NCBI RefSeq assembly: GCF_019623905.1
Contig: NZ_CP069372.1
Location: forward strand, 1-64,000
Length of the DNA stretch: 64,000 nucleotides
From: Neotabrizicola shimadae
GTDB lineage: Bacteria; Pseudomonadota; Alphaproteobacteria; Rhodobacterales; Rhodobacteraceae
Direction of reading: 5' to 3'
Below are positions 18,476-26,811 of this stretch, piece after piece. The notes beneath the pieces are model-generated. The model searched no databases. It saw nothing but the letters and a program-made list of their open reading frames with translations, and was not told where the DNA came from. Made by a program: the position numbers and the translations under genes. The first letter of the stretch is position 1. Each line of letters starts with the position of its first letter.

Positions 18476-18487
18476 GGGATGTGCCAT
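18476..18487 (-). pseudogene. 5' end of the interrupted DUF6915 gene
   Basis: Minus-strand ATG GCA CAT CCC (MAHP) at 18487-18476, with GAGGG seven bases upstream and 10 bp after the stop of the DUF6878 gene. It is the start of the frame that resumes at 17371 beyond the IS110 element. Confidence 0.7.
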
Positions 18488-18497
18488 CGCCGCGCCC

Positions 18498-18989
18498 TCA
18501 GAAATCGTGGGTGTAGAGTTCGGACGAGGTGAAGCGCTCGTTGAACTCGAGGTGGATGCAGCGGGCCGCGGCGTCGAAGCAGAACTCGCCCCAGGCACCG
18601 TCGTTGTTCTCCCAGCCGCCATGGGTGTCGGAGAGGAAGTCGTAGGCCAGCTGCTCGACGACATCCTCCAGCGAGAGCTGCCGCATCTCGACCTCGGGGT
18701 CGTCCCAAGTCAGCGCAGCGTATTCGATCTCGGTGGCGGGGAACTCGGCGGCGATCTCACCGGACCATGCGCCGATGCTTTCGATCTGGCCGCTGTCACC
18801 GGCCCCATCGAAGGTCACGGTGACATGGGTGATGCCGGCGGCCGAGAGGCCGTCGAAGAGGCGGTCCTTGTTGCCGGGGCGCAGCGCTTCGATCCGGGCC
18901 GCGCGTTCGGCATGCGCCGCGAAGATCTGCGCCATGTCGACGGTCGGGGGTGCCATCGGCGGTGCGAGCGTGGGTTCGGTCATGTTCAT
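18498..18989 (-). CDS. DUF6878 family protein
   Basis: 163 residues. The ATG at 18989 is preceded by GGAGA; the open frame continues upstream to 19604 only by chance read-through of a GC-rich spacer. The core VTVTFDGAGDSGQIE and the end segment FLSDTHGGWENNDGAWGEF are typical of DUF6878 plasmid proteins. It is soluble and acidic, of unknown function. It lies in the minus-strand plasmid operon just upstream of the IS110-disrupted DUF6915 gene. Confidence 0.8.
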   Translation of the reverse strand: MNMTEPTLAPPMAPPTVDMAQIFAAHAERAARIEALRPGNKDRLFDGLSAAGITHVTVTFDGAGDSGQIESIGAWSGEIAAEFPATEIEYAALTWDDPEVEMRQLSLEDVVEQLAYDFLSDTHGGWENNDGAWGEFCFDAAARCIHLEFNERFTSSELYTHDF

Positions 18990-19090
18990 CGGGTGTCTCC
19001 GGTAAGGGGAAGGGATCGGAGCCGGGCCGGGCGATCTCTCTCCCCCGGACAAGCTCCAAATCCCCCCTGCCCCTCTCTGCCTCTCCGGCC

Positions 19091-19604
19091 TCACGCAGCG
19101 ACCTGCAGCGCCCGGGCGGCGAAGGCGCGCCAGAGCGGATCGCCGCGCATCGAGAAGATCGGCGCGGTGGCGCAGCCGCTGCGCCAGATCGGGCTCGCCC
19201 CAGGCGGCCGCGCGGCCCGCCTGCGCGCGCAGCTGGCTCGCCTCGGTCACGACGCCCCTCGCCTCGACCGCGCTCGATACCGGGTGGCACCAGGCGACGG
19301 CGTGGTCGCTGGCGGCCCCGGCCAGAACAAGGCGCTCGTCGCGGTCAAGGATCGCAAGAAGCTGGGGCGCGGCATCCGGGGCGATGCCATCGGCATGGTC
19401 GATCGCGCCCTGCATGGCTTCGGCCAGCGTCGCGAAGCGGGCGAGCACTAGGGGCGCGGCGCAGCCCGACATCAGATCGGCCGGCGCGCGGCGCGACAGG
19501 GTCAGGGCGAAGGGGTGATTGGGGTCGACATCACCAGTTGAAAAGTGCGGTGGGACGACCCGCGCGTAAGCAGTCGGGTGGATGGGCAATGGCAGGTCGA
19601 ACAT
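19091..19604 (-). pseudogene. Conserved plasmid protein with probable frameshift
   Basis: The frame from ATG 19604 encodes MFDLPLPIHPTAYARVV and remains sensible to about GEPDLAQ (near 19175). A different frame then gives the natural-looking end APIFSMRGDPLWRAFAARALQVAA and a TGA at 19091. The distance from start to that stop is 514 bases, one more than a multiple of three, so one extra base (or two missing) is implied. Without the shift the frame runs into low-complexity codons and the DUF6878 gene. Function unknown. A sequencing error is possible. Confidence 0.55.
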
Positions 19605-19605
19605 G

Positions 19606-19640
19606 GGAAGATCTCCGACAGCGCGGGAAGCCTCTCTCCC
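19606..19640 (-). promoter_or_regulatory. Shared leader motif, copy 1
   Basis: On the minus strand, just before the ATG at 19604, lies GGGAGAGAGGCTTCC followed by a CGC/GTCGGAGA segment. Closely similar blocks precede the DUF932 and ParB-like genes at the same distance. It is probably a common transcriptional or translational control site. Confidence 0.5.
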
Positions 19641-19712
19641 CGCTTCACCGTCATCGACAGAACCCCCGCCCTCTTCCTCGAAGGGGCGGCGGCGGTAGGT
19701 CGAAAAGACGCG

Positions 19713-20156
19713 TCATAGCTTGCCCAAAGCTCGCAGGCTCAGCTGCTCTGTCCCGGCCCCGACGATGATGTGGTCGTGTAGCGTCAGACCGAGATACTTG
19801 CAGCCTTTCTGGATCTCCTTGGTCATGCTGAGATCGGCCTCGGATGGCGTCGGATCGCCCGAAGGGTGGTTGTGGATCAGTATCAGAGCACTGGCGTTCA
19901 GCATCAGCGCCAGCTTGATCACCTCGCGCGGATAGACAGGGACATGGTCGACCGTGCCGGTCGACAAGACCTCATCGGAGATGATGCGGTTCTTGCGGTC
20001 GAGATAGAGGACGTGGAAGCGTTCGATGGGCCCGCGAACGCTGAACGCGCAATAGTCCATCAGCGCCTGCCAACTGCCGATAACCGGGTTCTGGCTGAGG
20101 TAGCGGCCGAGGATGTCACGGGCCTCGAGGATGACGGTTTCTTCCTGGGGGGTCAT
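19713..20156 (-). CDS. radC: RadC-family JAB/MPN domain protein
   Basis: 147 residues (ATG 20156). The JAMM metal site is complete: HNHPSGDPTPSEAD (His-x-His ... Asp) near residue 100, with SVRGPIERFHVLYLD upstream. This is the RadC family; plasmid and phage copies are common, and their role in DNA repair is doubtful. They have been proposed to act on incoming DNA or proteins. It is a short version lacking the N-terminal HhH domain of chromosomal RadC. It sits in the minus-strand block with SSB and DUF932. Confidence 0.88.
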   Translation of the reverse strand: MTPQEETVILEARDILGRYLSQNPVIGSWQALMDYCAFSVRGPIERFHVLYLDRKNRIISDEVLSTGTVDHVPVYPREVIKLALMLNASALILIHNHPSGDPTPSEADLSMTKEIQKGCKYLGLTLHDHIIVGAGTEQLSLRALGKL

Positions 20157-20281
20157 GGGAGTCTCGCTGAAATACGCAGGCCGAAGCCCCCTACCCTCTC
20201 GGGGCGGGACCAGTGGCATGCATTTGGAAGGGGAAAGCGCGACCGCCGCAGATGCGGGCGGTCGCGTTGTCGGGCCCGGCG

Positions 20282-21481
20282 TCAGCCGACCCGGTCGAGG
20301 AGCTTCTTCGCGCGGCCCTCCATGTCGAGGCGGGCATCTTGCTGGGTCTTGTCGCGCGCAAGCCGCGTGATGCCCTGCACGAAGTCGAAGATGCTCTCGG
20401 GTGGGCGGCCTTCTTCCATCAGCACCTTCTCGATGATCTTGCCGGACTCGGCCTTCGAGAAGCCCCGCTTCCTCAAGAAGTCATCCCGGTCCTCGTCCGT
20501 CCGCGCCACGATCTGCTGCCGCGCCGCCTTGATGCCGTTCACGAAGCCCTGCGGCGAAGAGTTGGCAAAGCGCGTCAGCGCCGGGGCCGCCTCGTGGGCG
20601 AAGCGGGAGGCGGCGTATTTCGAGTGGCGGATCGTGATCTCCTGGAAATCTTCGACGCCCCAGAGGTTGCGGTTCTGGCAAACTGCCCGCAGGTAGAAGC
20701 TTGCCATGCCAAGGGTCTTCGCCCCGACCTCGGAATTCCAGCAGTAGAAGCCCCGGAAATAGAGATCAGGGGAGCCATCCGGCAGACGGCCCGCTTCGAT
20801 CGGATTGTGATCGTCGACCAGGAACAGGAAGACATCGCGGTCCGAGGCATAGAGCGTGGTCGTGTCGCGGCTGATCTCGACATCGGGGTTGTAGACACCG
20901 GTCGACCAGTCGAGGACGCCCGGCACCTTCCAGCGCGTGTCGCCGGTGCCATTGCCAGCGATGCGTTGCACCGCCTCGACCAATTCATGGTCATGGATGC
21001 GGCCATAATCGGGACCAGTCACCGCGCGCAGTTCGGTGCGACCATCTTCCGTCTCGAAGGTCTTCACTTGCTCAGCGCGGTGGTTGGTCAGGCCGTATTG
21101 CAGGTTGATCCCCGCCAGCGGCGCAGGCAGCTGGCGCAGGTAGGACGCCGGCGCGCCGACGATGCTCGCTAGCTGGCCGAACGCCCAATGCGTGGGTGCA
21201 ACCGGTTCATGCGCTTTCGGAAGGACCAGGTGCAGCCGCTCAGCGCTGTCGCGCGCGGCTTCCACCCTGATGTCTGCCGTCTGCACCACCCGGCTGCGGC
21301 TGCGCTCGGAGCGGCCTTTCACACTCGCCCAGAGATCGTCGAGCGACAGATACCGCTCGTCATCGGGCCGGTTGAACCATTCGGACGACACCCGCCCGTT
21401 CCGCTCCCCCCGGCTCACATCCACCTTCCAGCCACCAGCCCGCGTCGGTGCGACCGGGTCCAGAACTTCCACAACGCCCAT
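20282..21481 (-). CDS. DUF932 domain-containing protein
   Basis: 399 residues. The DUF932 core shows HWAFGQLASIVGAPASYLRQLP and, later, GFYCWNSEVGAKTLGMASFYLRAVCQNRN, shown here as the motif CWNSEVG; these are phage/plasmid proteins of unknown function, sometimes called LGT_TIGR03299-like. The C-terminal part is helical (FLRKRGFSKAESGKIIEK). The ATG at 21481 is preceded by the shared leader motif. It probably belongs to early plasmid-transfer functions by context; that is inference. Confidence 0.85.
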   Translation of the reverse strand: MGVVEVLDPVAPTRAGGWKVDVSRGERNGRVSSEWFNRPDDERYLSLDDLWASVKGRSERSRSRVVQTADIRVEAARDSAERLHLVLPKAHEPVAPTHWAFGQLASIVGAPASYLRQLPAPLAGINLQYGLTNHRAEQVKTFETEDGRTELRAVTGPDYGRIHDHELVEAVQRIAGNGTGDTRWKVPGVLDWSTGVYNPDVEISRDTTTLYASDRDVFLFLVDDHNPIEAGRLPDGSPDLYFRGFYCWNSEVGAKTLGMASFYLRAVCQNRNLWGVEDFQEITIRHSKYAASRFAHEAAPALTRFANSSPQGFVNGIKAARQQIVARTDEDRDDFLRKRGFSKAESGKIIEKVLMEEGRPPESIFDFVQGITRLARDKTQQDARLDMEGRAKKLLDRVG

Positions 21482-21784
21482 CGGCTATCTCCCGCGACGG
21501 GCGCCGGGAGCCACTCTCCCAACCCTCAACCCGTCATCGGGAAACCGACCAAACTCGGACTCTCTCGGGCGGACCGCGCGAAGTCAGGGGGGTCCCACGT
21601 CTGCACCTCGACAGTGTTGACGTGCAGTCGAAAATGGCACAGGTTGTGGATGGCCTTTCTCGCAGGCCGGTGTGCCCGCCACGCGAAGCTTTGCAGCGAT
21701 TTTGACTTCGAACAGCAGACTTCATGCCATCGGCGGGTCTGATTAGCAGCGGGCACCTAGTCGGATCCAGCTTGGACATGGATC
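21482..21784. other. Divergent intergenic region
   Basis: 303 bp between the DUF932 gene (minus) and the zinc-ribbon gene (plus). The left part carries the shared leader motif; the rest has short open frames without recognisable motifs or ribosome sites. Confidence 0.45.
21491..21520 (-). promoter_or_regulatory. Shared leader motif, copy 2
   Basis: The minus strand reads GGGAGAGTGGCTCCC, then GGCGCCCGTCGCGGG, ending about 10 bases before the DUF932 start. The copy before the ParB-like gene matches at most positions. Further upstream both share a GACGGG block. Confidence 0.55.
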
Positions 21785-22927
21785 ATGACACAGAACGATA
21801 AGCTTAAGAACTTGAAACTACTGGCAAAGCGTTACGCCAGAGCGACCGGTCAACCACAGCACGCAGCGCTCGACCTTGTTGCGGCGCGATTGGACTTTCC
21901 CCATTGGAATGCCTTGACGGGTAGCGCCAAAGGAGAGTGGGCTCCCTCCGAAGCACAAGTCGCCACGATCAAGGCCTTCGTGGAACGGATCACTTCCTAC
22001 GAGGGTTTGACCTTCGACCATATCTTCGGGGGCCCGGATGCCGTTACTCGAGGAGAAGTCCGGGGGCATCCATACGCGCTGAAAACAATGCTTGGCGACG
22101 TCCGCATGGAAGGCGATGGTTGGCAGATCATCCTGCCAGAAAACCCTTCAGCTGCCCCTCGGGTCGAAATCGACATCAAGCATGCCCAGAACAGCCCGAT
22201 GAATGATCGGGTGCTGTGTGAAGAAGCCATCTGGATTGCAAAGGAATTGATGCAGAGCGTGAAAGCGCGACGATTTGCCGATTGGCCGCGGCGTGCCACG
22301 AAACCGGATGCGGAAGGAAGGGTGCGCCACCCGTTCCTGGAGATTGAGGAATCGAACCTCTGGTACTGCCTCCACTGCGACGCAGAAATCACTGGACCTC
22401 AGATCGCTGGAAGCCATTGGCATTGCCCCGGCTGCGGCGCATCACCGATCAACATTTTTGCTGAAGCGTTCTGGTTAGGACCGAACGAGGAAAAGCCAGT
22501 GCCGGTTCAAGCTCGTGCCGAGGGGCAAGGGACTGAACCCATCGCCTCTATCGTCGATCCGCGGCCGAAGCTTGATCTCAGCAAGGACCAGGTGACCCAT
22601 TTGATCCGGGCAGCTCTGTTCGAGGATGCAACCAATGCCAGTGAGCGCATGGGAGCAGGTCTGGCCGAAATCTGGGTGGATGACGATCTCGATGTCGTTG
22701 TTTCCTTCGAGGATCACTACTGGCCCGAAGAAAAAGAGCCCACGGCGGCGATCGACGTGGCTGCAGTGCTCGGGATCGAGCTGGAGTTGGAAGTTATGTG
22801 GTCGGATCCGCTGTTCGCGTGGCCCGGTTTGGGCACCGTGACACAGAGCACGGCCGAATACACTCGCATGATGCTTGATGCCTATCGCAGTCACGGCATC
22901 GTCGAAGAAAGGGACGCGAACCGGTAG
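21785..22927 (+). CDS. Hypothetical protein with central zinc ribbon
   Basis: 380 residues. The N-terminus (KLKNLKLLAKRYARATG, then DLVAARLDFPHWNALT) resembles a short helical module seen at the start of various plasmid proteins annotated near glyoxalase-like families. A zinc ribbon lies in the middle: WYCLHCDAEI ... HWHCPGCGAS (two CxxC pairs). The C-terminal half is acidic. It stands alone on the plus strand between minus-strand genes. I do not recognise a function; the zinc ribbon suggests nucleic-acid or protein binding. Confidence 0.7.
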   Translation: MTQNDKLKNLKLLAKRYARATGQPQHAALDLVAARLDFPHWNALTGSAKGEWAPSEAQVATIKAFVERITSYEGLTFDHIFGGPDAVTRGEVRGHPYALKTMLGDVRMEGDGWQIILPENPSAAPRVEIDIKHAQNSPMNDRVLCEEAIWIAKELMQSVKARRFADWPRRATKPDAEGRVRHPFLEIEESNLWYCLHCDAEITGPQIAGSHWHCPGCGASPINIFAEAFWLGPNEEKPVPVQARAEGQGTEPIASIVDPRPKLDLSKDQVTHLIRAALFEDATNASERMGAGLAEIWVDDDLDVVVSFEDHYWPEEKEPTAAIDVAAVLGIELELEVMWSDPLFAWPGLGTVTQSTAEYTRMMLDAYRSHGIVEERDANR

Positions 22928-23037
22928 CTGCGCAGTCTATGCGGCCTCGGACGCTCAAGGAAGCGGGCAACAGAAGGCGAAAACTGCCTTTGGCCCGGCG
23001 GGTTTCCCCGCCGGGCCCGAGGCGGAGACCCCGTTCC

Positions 23038-23442
23038 TCAGAACGGGATCTCGTCGTCGCGGTCGACCAGCTCGGGGTTTTCGTTCTCGGCCGACTTCGG
23101 GCGGCTCAGGAAGTCGACCTTCTCGGCGATGATCTCGCAGCCGTAGCGGTCGTTCCCCATGCTGTCGATCCACTTGGTGTAGTGGATGCGGCCATGGACG
23201 AGGACCTTCATGCCCTTTTCGCAATGCTCCGCGACCGTCTTGCCGAGACCGTTGAAGCAGGTGATGCGGTGCCATTCCGTATCCATGACCCGGTAGCCGT
23301 TCTCGTCGCGCAGGACGCGACCTTCCGAGAGGCGGGGGCGGGAGGTGGCGAGGCTGAAGTTGGTGATCTTGGTGCCGCCCTGGGTGGTGCGGACTTCGGG
23401 GGTCTGACCGATGTTGCCGGCGAGGATGACGATGTTCTGCAT
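23038..23442 (-). CDS. ssb: Single-stranded DNA-binding protein
   Basis: 134 residues from the ATG at 23442 (AGGAGC upstream). An OB-fold SSB: MQNIVILAGNIG, TEWHRITCFNGLGKT, and the acidic partner-binding tip DDEIPF at the C-terminus. It protects single-stranded DNA during replication or conjugative entry. Plasmid SSBs are typical of leading regions, and its neighbours (DUF932, RadC, helicase) fit that view. The longer frame to 23487 lacks a better start. Confidence 0.93.
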   Translation of the reverse strand: MQNIVILAGNIGQTPEVRTTQGGTKITNFSLATSRPRLSEGRVLRDENGYRVMDTEWHRITCFNGLGKTVAEHCEKGMKVLVHGRIHYTKWIDSMGNDRYGCEIIAEKVDFLSRPKSAENENPELVDRDDEIPF

Positions 23443-23866
23443 GGTAAGCTCCTGTGTGTCCTGTCTTCGGGACCGTCCCTTCGACAAGACCCGGAAAAAG
23501 CCCGTCGGGTGACGCGTGCACGGTGGACGGAACGGACGCCGGAAACCCCCAGAGGACCGGGGTGGAGCGGGCAGCCCCGAAGGGGCAACACGGCCCGGAC
23601 TGACGCGGGGTTGCGCGCAGTCAACCGAACGGGATTAGGGGATTGTCAGTCGAAGGGATGGCCCAGAAGACAGAGCTGCGCGGGGAGCCCATGCCAGAAC
23701 CTGTCACCCGACCAATCGGGACAGCCTGACCCCCAGTTCAGCACCTCCCTGGCGGCGAAACGACGATCACCAGCCTTTGCCACCCCTGCCCTTGCCTTCC
23801 GGGAGTTGCAGCGCCCCACTGCGGCGGGGTATCGATACCGGAACATTCTGGACACGGAACGTAGCA
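23443..23866. other. Divergent control region between ssb and the H-NS-like gene
   Basis: 424 bp without a supported gene. It must hold promoters for both directions. The only clear signal is the 12-bp palindrome at 23828-23839; other open frames here are shadows. Confidence 0.45.
23828..23839. promoter_or_regulatory. 12-bp perfect palindrome upstream of the H-NS-like gene
   Basis: GGTATCGATACC is a perfect palindrome centred about 33 bp before the start codon at 23867. Its place suggests an operator overlapping the promoter or leader. Confidence 0.4.
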
Positions 23867-24187
23867 ATGGCTGATTTCGATCTCGGGGCACTGTCGCTCA
23901 GCGAGCTGAAGAAAATGCAGAAGGACGTCGCCAAGGCGATCTCCACCTTTGAGGATCGGCAGAAGGCGGAAGCCCGCGCCAAGGTGGAAGCTCTCGCCCG
24001 GGATCTGGGCTACTCCCTGGCCGAACTTGTCGGCACTGAGACGAAATCCTCCCGTGCACCGGCCGCGGCGAAATACCGGCACCCTGAGAACCCGGCGCTC
24101 ACCTGGTCCGGCCGGGGGCGCAAACCGCAGTGGTTCGTGGAAGCGTTGGAGGCGGGAAAGACCGCGGGCGACCTAGCCATCAGTTGA
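23867..24187 (+). CDS. H-NS family nucleoid-associated protein
   Basis: 106 residues starting MADFDLGALSLSELKKMQKD. The N-terminal coiled-coil (about 8-50) is for dimerisation. The C-terminal DNA-binding motif is PALTWSGRGRKPQWFVEALEAG (key residues W-S-G-R-G-R-K-P-W), an AT-hook-like loop of alphaproteobacterial H-NS/MvaT-like proteins. It could silence transferred genes of the plasmid. The longer frame from 23777 has no better ribosome site. Confidence 0.88.
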   Translation: MADFDLGALSLSELKKMQKDVAKAISTFEDRQKAEARAKVEALARDLGYSLAELVGTETKSSRAPAAAKYRHPENPALTWSGRGRKPQWFVEALEAGKTAGDLAIS

Positions 24188-24370
24188 AGACTTGACCTAC
24201 GCGATCGGCCCATAGCTGCCGGTCGGATCTGTGCATGTCGTGCGCCGCTGCGTCCTGAAACCAGTCACGCGTGCCCAGGAGGAGCATCCCGGAAACGTGA
24301 ACCTCCATTGTGCGGCCAAATGCGGCCGCGACTAGTCAGAGCACCCTCTTCTGAGGGCGGGCATCCCATT

Positions 24371-24559
24371 TCAGCTGTTCTTGGTATCGCGGCCGTCCGG
24401 CTCGCGCGCCACGCCCTTGAACGGCTTGCCATCGTCCTTCACTTCCATGAAGCGGCCCGTGCGCTCGTCGCGTTTCTGCCAGAGATCGTCTGGCCGCTCG
24501 AATTGCGTCCGTCCGGTCACCGCGCCGCGCCGGAAGCCATTGCCCGTGTTGGTCGCCAT
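24371..24559 (-). CDS. Small basic conserved protein downstream of the Ub-like operon
   Basis: 62 residues, MATNTGNGFRRGAVTGRTQF then KRDERTGRFMEVK and PFKGVAREPD. It is hydrophilic and charged, without a membrane segment or known motif, and about 30 bp downstream of the DUF6527 gene on the same strand. Similar short proteins are common on bacterial chromosomes and plasmids. Function unknown. Confidence 0.6.
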   Translation of the reverse strand: MATNTGNGFRRGAVTGRTQFERPDDLWQKRDERTGRFMEVKDDGKPFKGVAREPDGRDTKNS

Positions 24560-24592
24560 TTGCTTCGTCTCCTCTGCCTTGATCCTTCTTTC

Positions 24593-24988
24593 TTACCCGG
24601 CCCTCTGCCAGCCCAGCAGCAACCGGATATCCTTCCACAGCGGCGACTTCTGATCCCCGCACCAATGAACCTTTCCGGCCCGGAACCAGAAGTGCGCCCG
24701 GCAACCCTTCATCCGATGCACCGATGGATGCAGCGTGCCGAAACCGGCCCCATCGACCGCCAGCCTCCACACCGGTCGCTCGTCGGGTAGCAGGTTCATG
24801 TGCAGGGTCTCGCCGCAGCCGCACGGGCAAAGCATGGCGGCGCTCCAGGGGGCGCCGTCCTCGGTCACGACATAAAGGGTCCGGGCGTGGGGTCGCTCGG
24901 GCGCGTCCTCGTCGACATATTCAGTGCGGAACCGGACCCTGAGCCGATCCCGCAGCCAGATCTGCCACCGCTGCCAATGCCCTGCCAT
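24593..24988 (-). CDS. DUF6527 family protein of the Ub-like operon
   Basis: 131 residues. The ATG at 24988 overlaps the stop of the E1-JAB gene (ATGA). Core motifs: MLCPCGCGETLHMNL (a CxCGC cluster), a Trp-rich strand, and FWFRAGKVHWC. DUF6527 proteins are the usual fourth component of bacterial ubiquitin-like conjugation operons, and a peptidase-like role has been proposed. The Cys/His pattern suggests metal binding. The operon assignment is firm; the activity is inferred. Confidence 0.82.
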   Translation of the reverse strand: MAGHWQRWQIWLRDRLRVRFRTEYVDEDAPERPHARTLYVVTEDGAPWSAAMLCPCGCGETLHMNLLPDERPVWRLAVDGAGFGTLHPSVHRMKGCRAHFWFRAGKVHWCGDQKSPLWKDIRLLLGWQRAG

Positions 24989-26394
24989 CAAACAACCCTC
25001 CGGGAAAGCTCCGGCATACCCAGCAGCGGCCGCGTATCGCCTCTGCCCAGGTCGCCACGGAAGACCGGACAGGCACCAGGCTTTGGGTCCCGGAACATCG
25101 CCATCTCGCTCAGGCTGACCTCGATATGGGCGAAGGCCTCATTCGGGTCGTCCCGGAACGGATGCAGGCGGGCCAGCAAATCGTTTACGGCCAGCGAGGC
25201 GATCAGCATGTTGAGCGAGATCACCGCCGGCCGCCGCACCGTAACCCCGGAGATGTAGCCATCGGCGATCTGCCGGGCATGTGCCTCGGGGTCGGTGCGG
25301 GCAAGCCCGGCCGCGCGCACGTCGTCGAGGCTGAACAGGCCCCGGCTGACAAGGCTCGACCCGCCGGGAGCAAGATAGTGAACGCTGCCGCAGACCTCGA
25401 CGATTTCGCCCCGACGCAGCCCTTCCGGAACCGCGTGAATGCGCACGCCCAGGTCGAAATACGGGAGCTGATAGAAGGTCGCGAGCGTGTTCAGCAGGAA
25501 CCGGCCGTCGATCGTGTCCATGCAGCCGAACACGATATCGCATTGCGCCACCGCTTCGATGGCCTCGGGCGACCACAGGCTTCGTTCCAGCGCGATCACG
25601 CGGGTGCCCGTCCCCATGCGCTCGACCGCCCCGGCAAGTACGGCGACTTTCGCCCGACCCTTCTCGGCATCGGCAGCCGTGGCGTTCAGAATGCGGTTGA
25701 GGTTGCGCTCTTCGACCGTGTCGTCATCGACGATCACCAGCTCGCCGACGCCGAGCCGGGCCAGTTGCTCGATCACCGGACTGCCGGTGCCGGAGCAGCC
25801 GACAACGGCGACCGAGAGCCGCCGCAATAGATCGAACGTCCCCTCGCCGAAGGCTTGCGCATGGGAGGCTGCGAAGCCGGGCACCGCCCCGGCGCCGGAT
25901 GCCCCATCATGCCAGAAGAGCAGATCGTCACCGGCAACGTTGATCTGCGTGAGCGGCGGCATCGCGCCGTCCGCTCCCACGGTCCGGCCGAACATGCGGC
26001 CATCCGGAAGCATCACCGCGCTGCCATGCGGCCGGTCGTCATCGAACCAGTCTCGAAGGCTCGGCAGGAGCAGCCGGTCGCTCTCGTCATCAACCCCGGA
26101 AAAGGCAGGATCGCCGCCGGGGTGACTGTGCACCTTGACCAGCGTGCCGCCCGACCGTTCGGCGATCTCCAACAGCGGGAGGATCGTGTCGGTCGGCCAG
26201 GTCACCCGCCGATCCGTCCGGATCGAACAGGCCGAATACGGCACCGGGAACACCTCCCGCGCGATGAGGCGGGTCCGCCGGTCCCCGGCGCGCACCCCAC
26301 AGAGCAGGAAAGCCGCCGCCTCCAAACCATCGCCGGGAAACAGGTGCGCCTTCAGCGCCGCGTGCTGCGTTCCGTTCAGGGTCAGGCCGACCAT
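24988..26394 (-). CDS. ThiF/E1-like adenylyltransferase fused to JAB peptidase
   Basis: 468 residues from the ATG at 26394, which overlaps the E2 gene stop. The N-terminal JAB domain (about 1-140) has the JAMM motif HSHPGGDP...S..D (His89, His91, Ser99, Asp102). The C-terminal E1 domain (about 190-460) has a nucleotide-binding turn VVGCSGTGS at 198-205, DDDTVEERNLNR at 223 and GCMDTIDGR. It would adenylate the C-terminal Gly of the Ub-like protein and pass it to the E2; the JAB part would process or remove conjugates. This fused architecture is known from bacterial Ub-like systems with defence links. The catalytic Cys was not identified with certainty. Confidence 0.9.
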   Translation of the reverse strand: MVGLTLNGTQHAALKAHLFPGDGLEAAAFLLCGVRAGDRRTRLIAREVFPVPYSACSIRTDRRVTWPTDTILPLLEIAERSGGTLVKVHSHPGGDPAFSGVDDESDRLLLPSLRDWFDDDRPHGSAVMLPDGRMFGRTVGADGAMPPLTQINVAGDDLLFWHDGASGAGAVPGFAASHAQAFGEGTFDLLRRLSVAVVGCSGTGSPVIEQLARLGVGELVIVDDDTVEERNLNRILNATAADAEKGRAKVAVLAGAVERMGTGTRVIALERSLWSPEAIEAVAQCDIVFGCMDTIDGRFLLNTLATFYQLPYFDLGVRIHAVPEGLRRGEIVEVCGSVHYLAPGGSSLVSRGLFSLDDVRAAGLARTDPEAHARQIADGYISGVTVRRPAVISLNMLIASLAVNDLLARLHPFRDDPNEAFAHIEVSLSEMAMFRDPKPGACPVFRGDLGRGDTRPLLGMPELSRRVV

Positions 26395-26804
26395 CACGCC
26401 GCCGGGCATTTTTCGAACTCCCGCATCAGCCAGTCCTCGACCATGAGGACGTGTGTGCCGAGGTTGTGTTGGCCGACCACCCACGGGTTGGCGGCCGTGT
26501 AGTGCCGCGACCACCGCTGGAAGACCTTGCCGTCGAGCGACTGCGTCGCTTCGGTCGCGCCGATGGCCCGGCCGTCCTTCCGCGCCAGTGCCGGGTAGAA
26601 ATACACCATGTCGAGTGCAGCCTTCGGGTAGCCGGTCTCGATCCGGATCGCGGCGGTGACGGCGTCATGATTGTAGCCAGCATCCTGCGTTGCGAAACCA
26701 TGCAGGAGCACCCAGGGAGAGCCGTCCACGACGGTCTCCCATGGGCAGCCGTAGGCATCGAGAAACGCCCGATCCTCTTCCGGCAGCTCGAACTGACGCC
26801 GCAT
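26394..26804 (-). CDS. E2-like (UBC-type) protein of the Ub-like operon
   Basis: 136 residues from the ATG at 26804 (GAGG five bases upstream; a GTG at 26810 is an alternative). The sequence fits bacterial Prok-E2_E proteins: GSPWVLLHGF, AGYNHDAVTAAIRI, GYPKAALDMVYF and FQRWSRHY. It would carry the activated Ub-like protein from the E1. A canonical catalytic Cys is not obvious; only Cys near residue 20 and near the C-terminus (EKCPAA) are present. It is coupled to both neighbours. Confidence 0.83.
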   Translation of the reverse strand: MRRQFELPEEDRAFLDAYGCPWETVVDGSPWVLLHGFATQDAGYNHDAVTAAIRIETGYPKAALDMVYFYPALARKDGRAIGATEATQSLDGKVFQRWSRHYTAANPWVVGQHNLGTHVLMVEDWLMREFEKCPAA

Positions 26805-26811
26805 CGCCACC

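Noticed and set aside
18498-19604. 368-codon fused open frame
   Set aside because: It joins two genes through a low-complexity spacer; the DUF6878 part has its own ribosome site and the upstream part has a better end in another frame.
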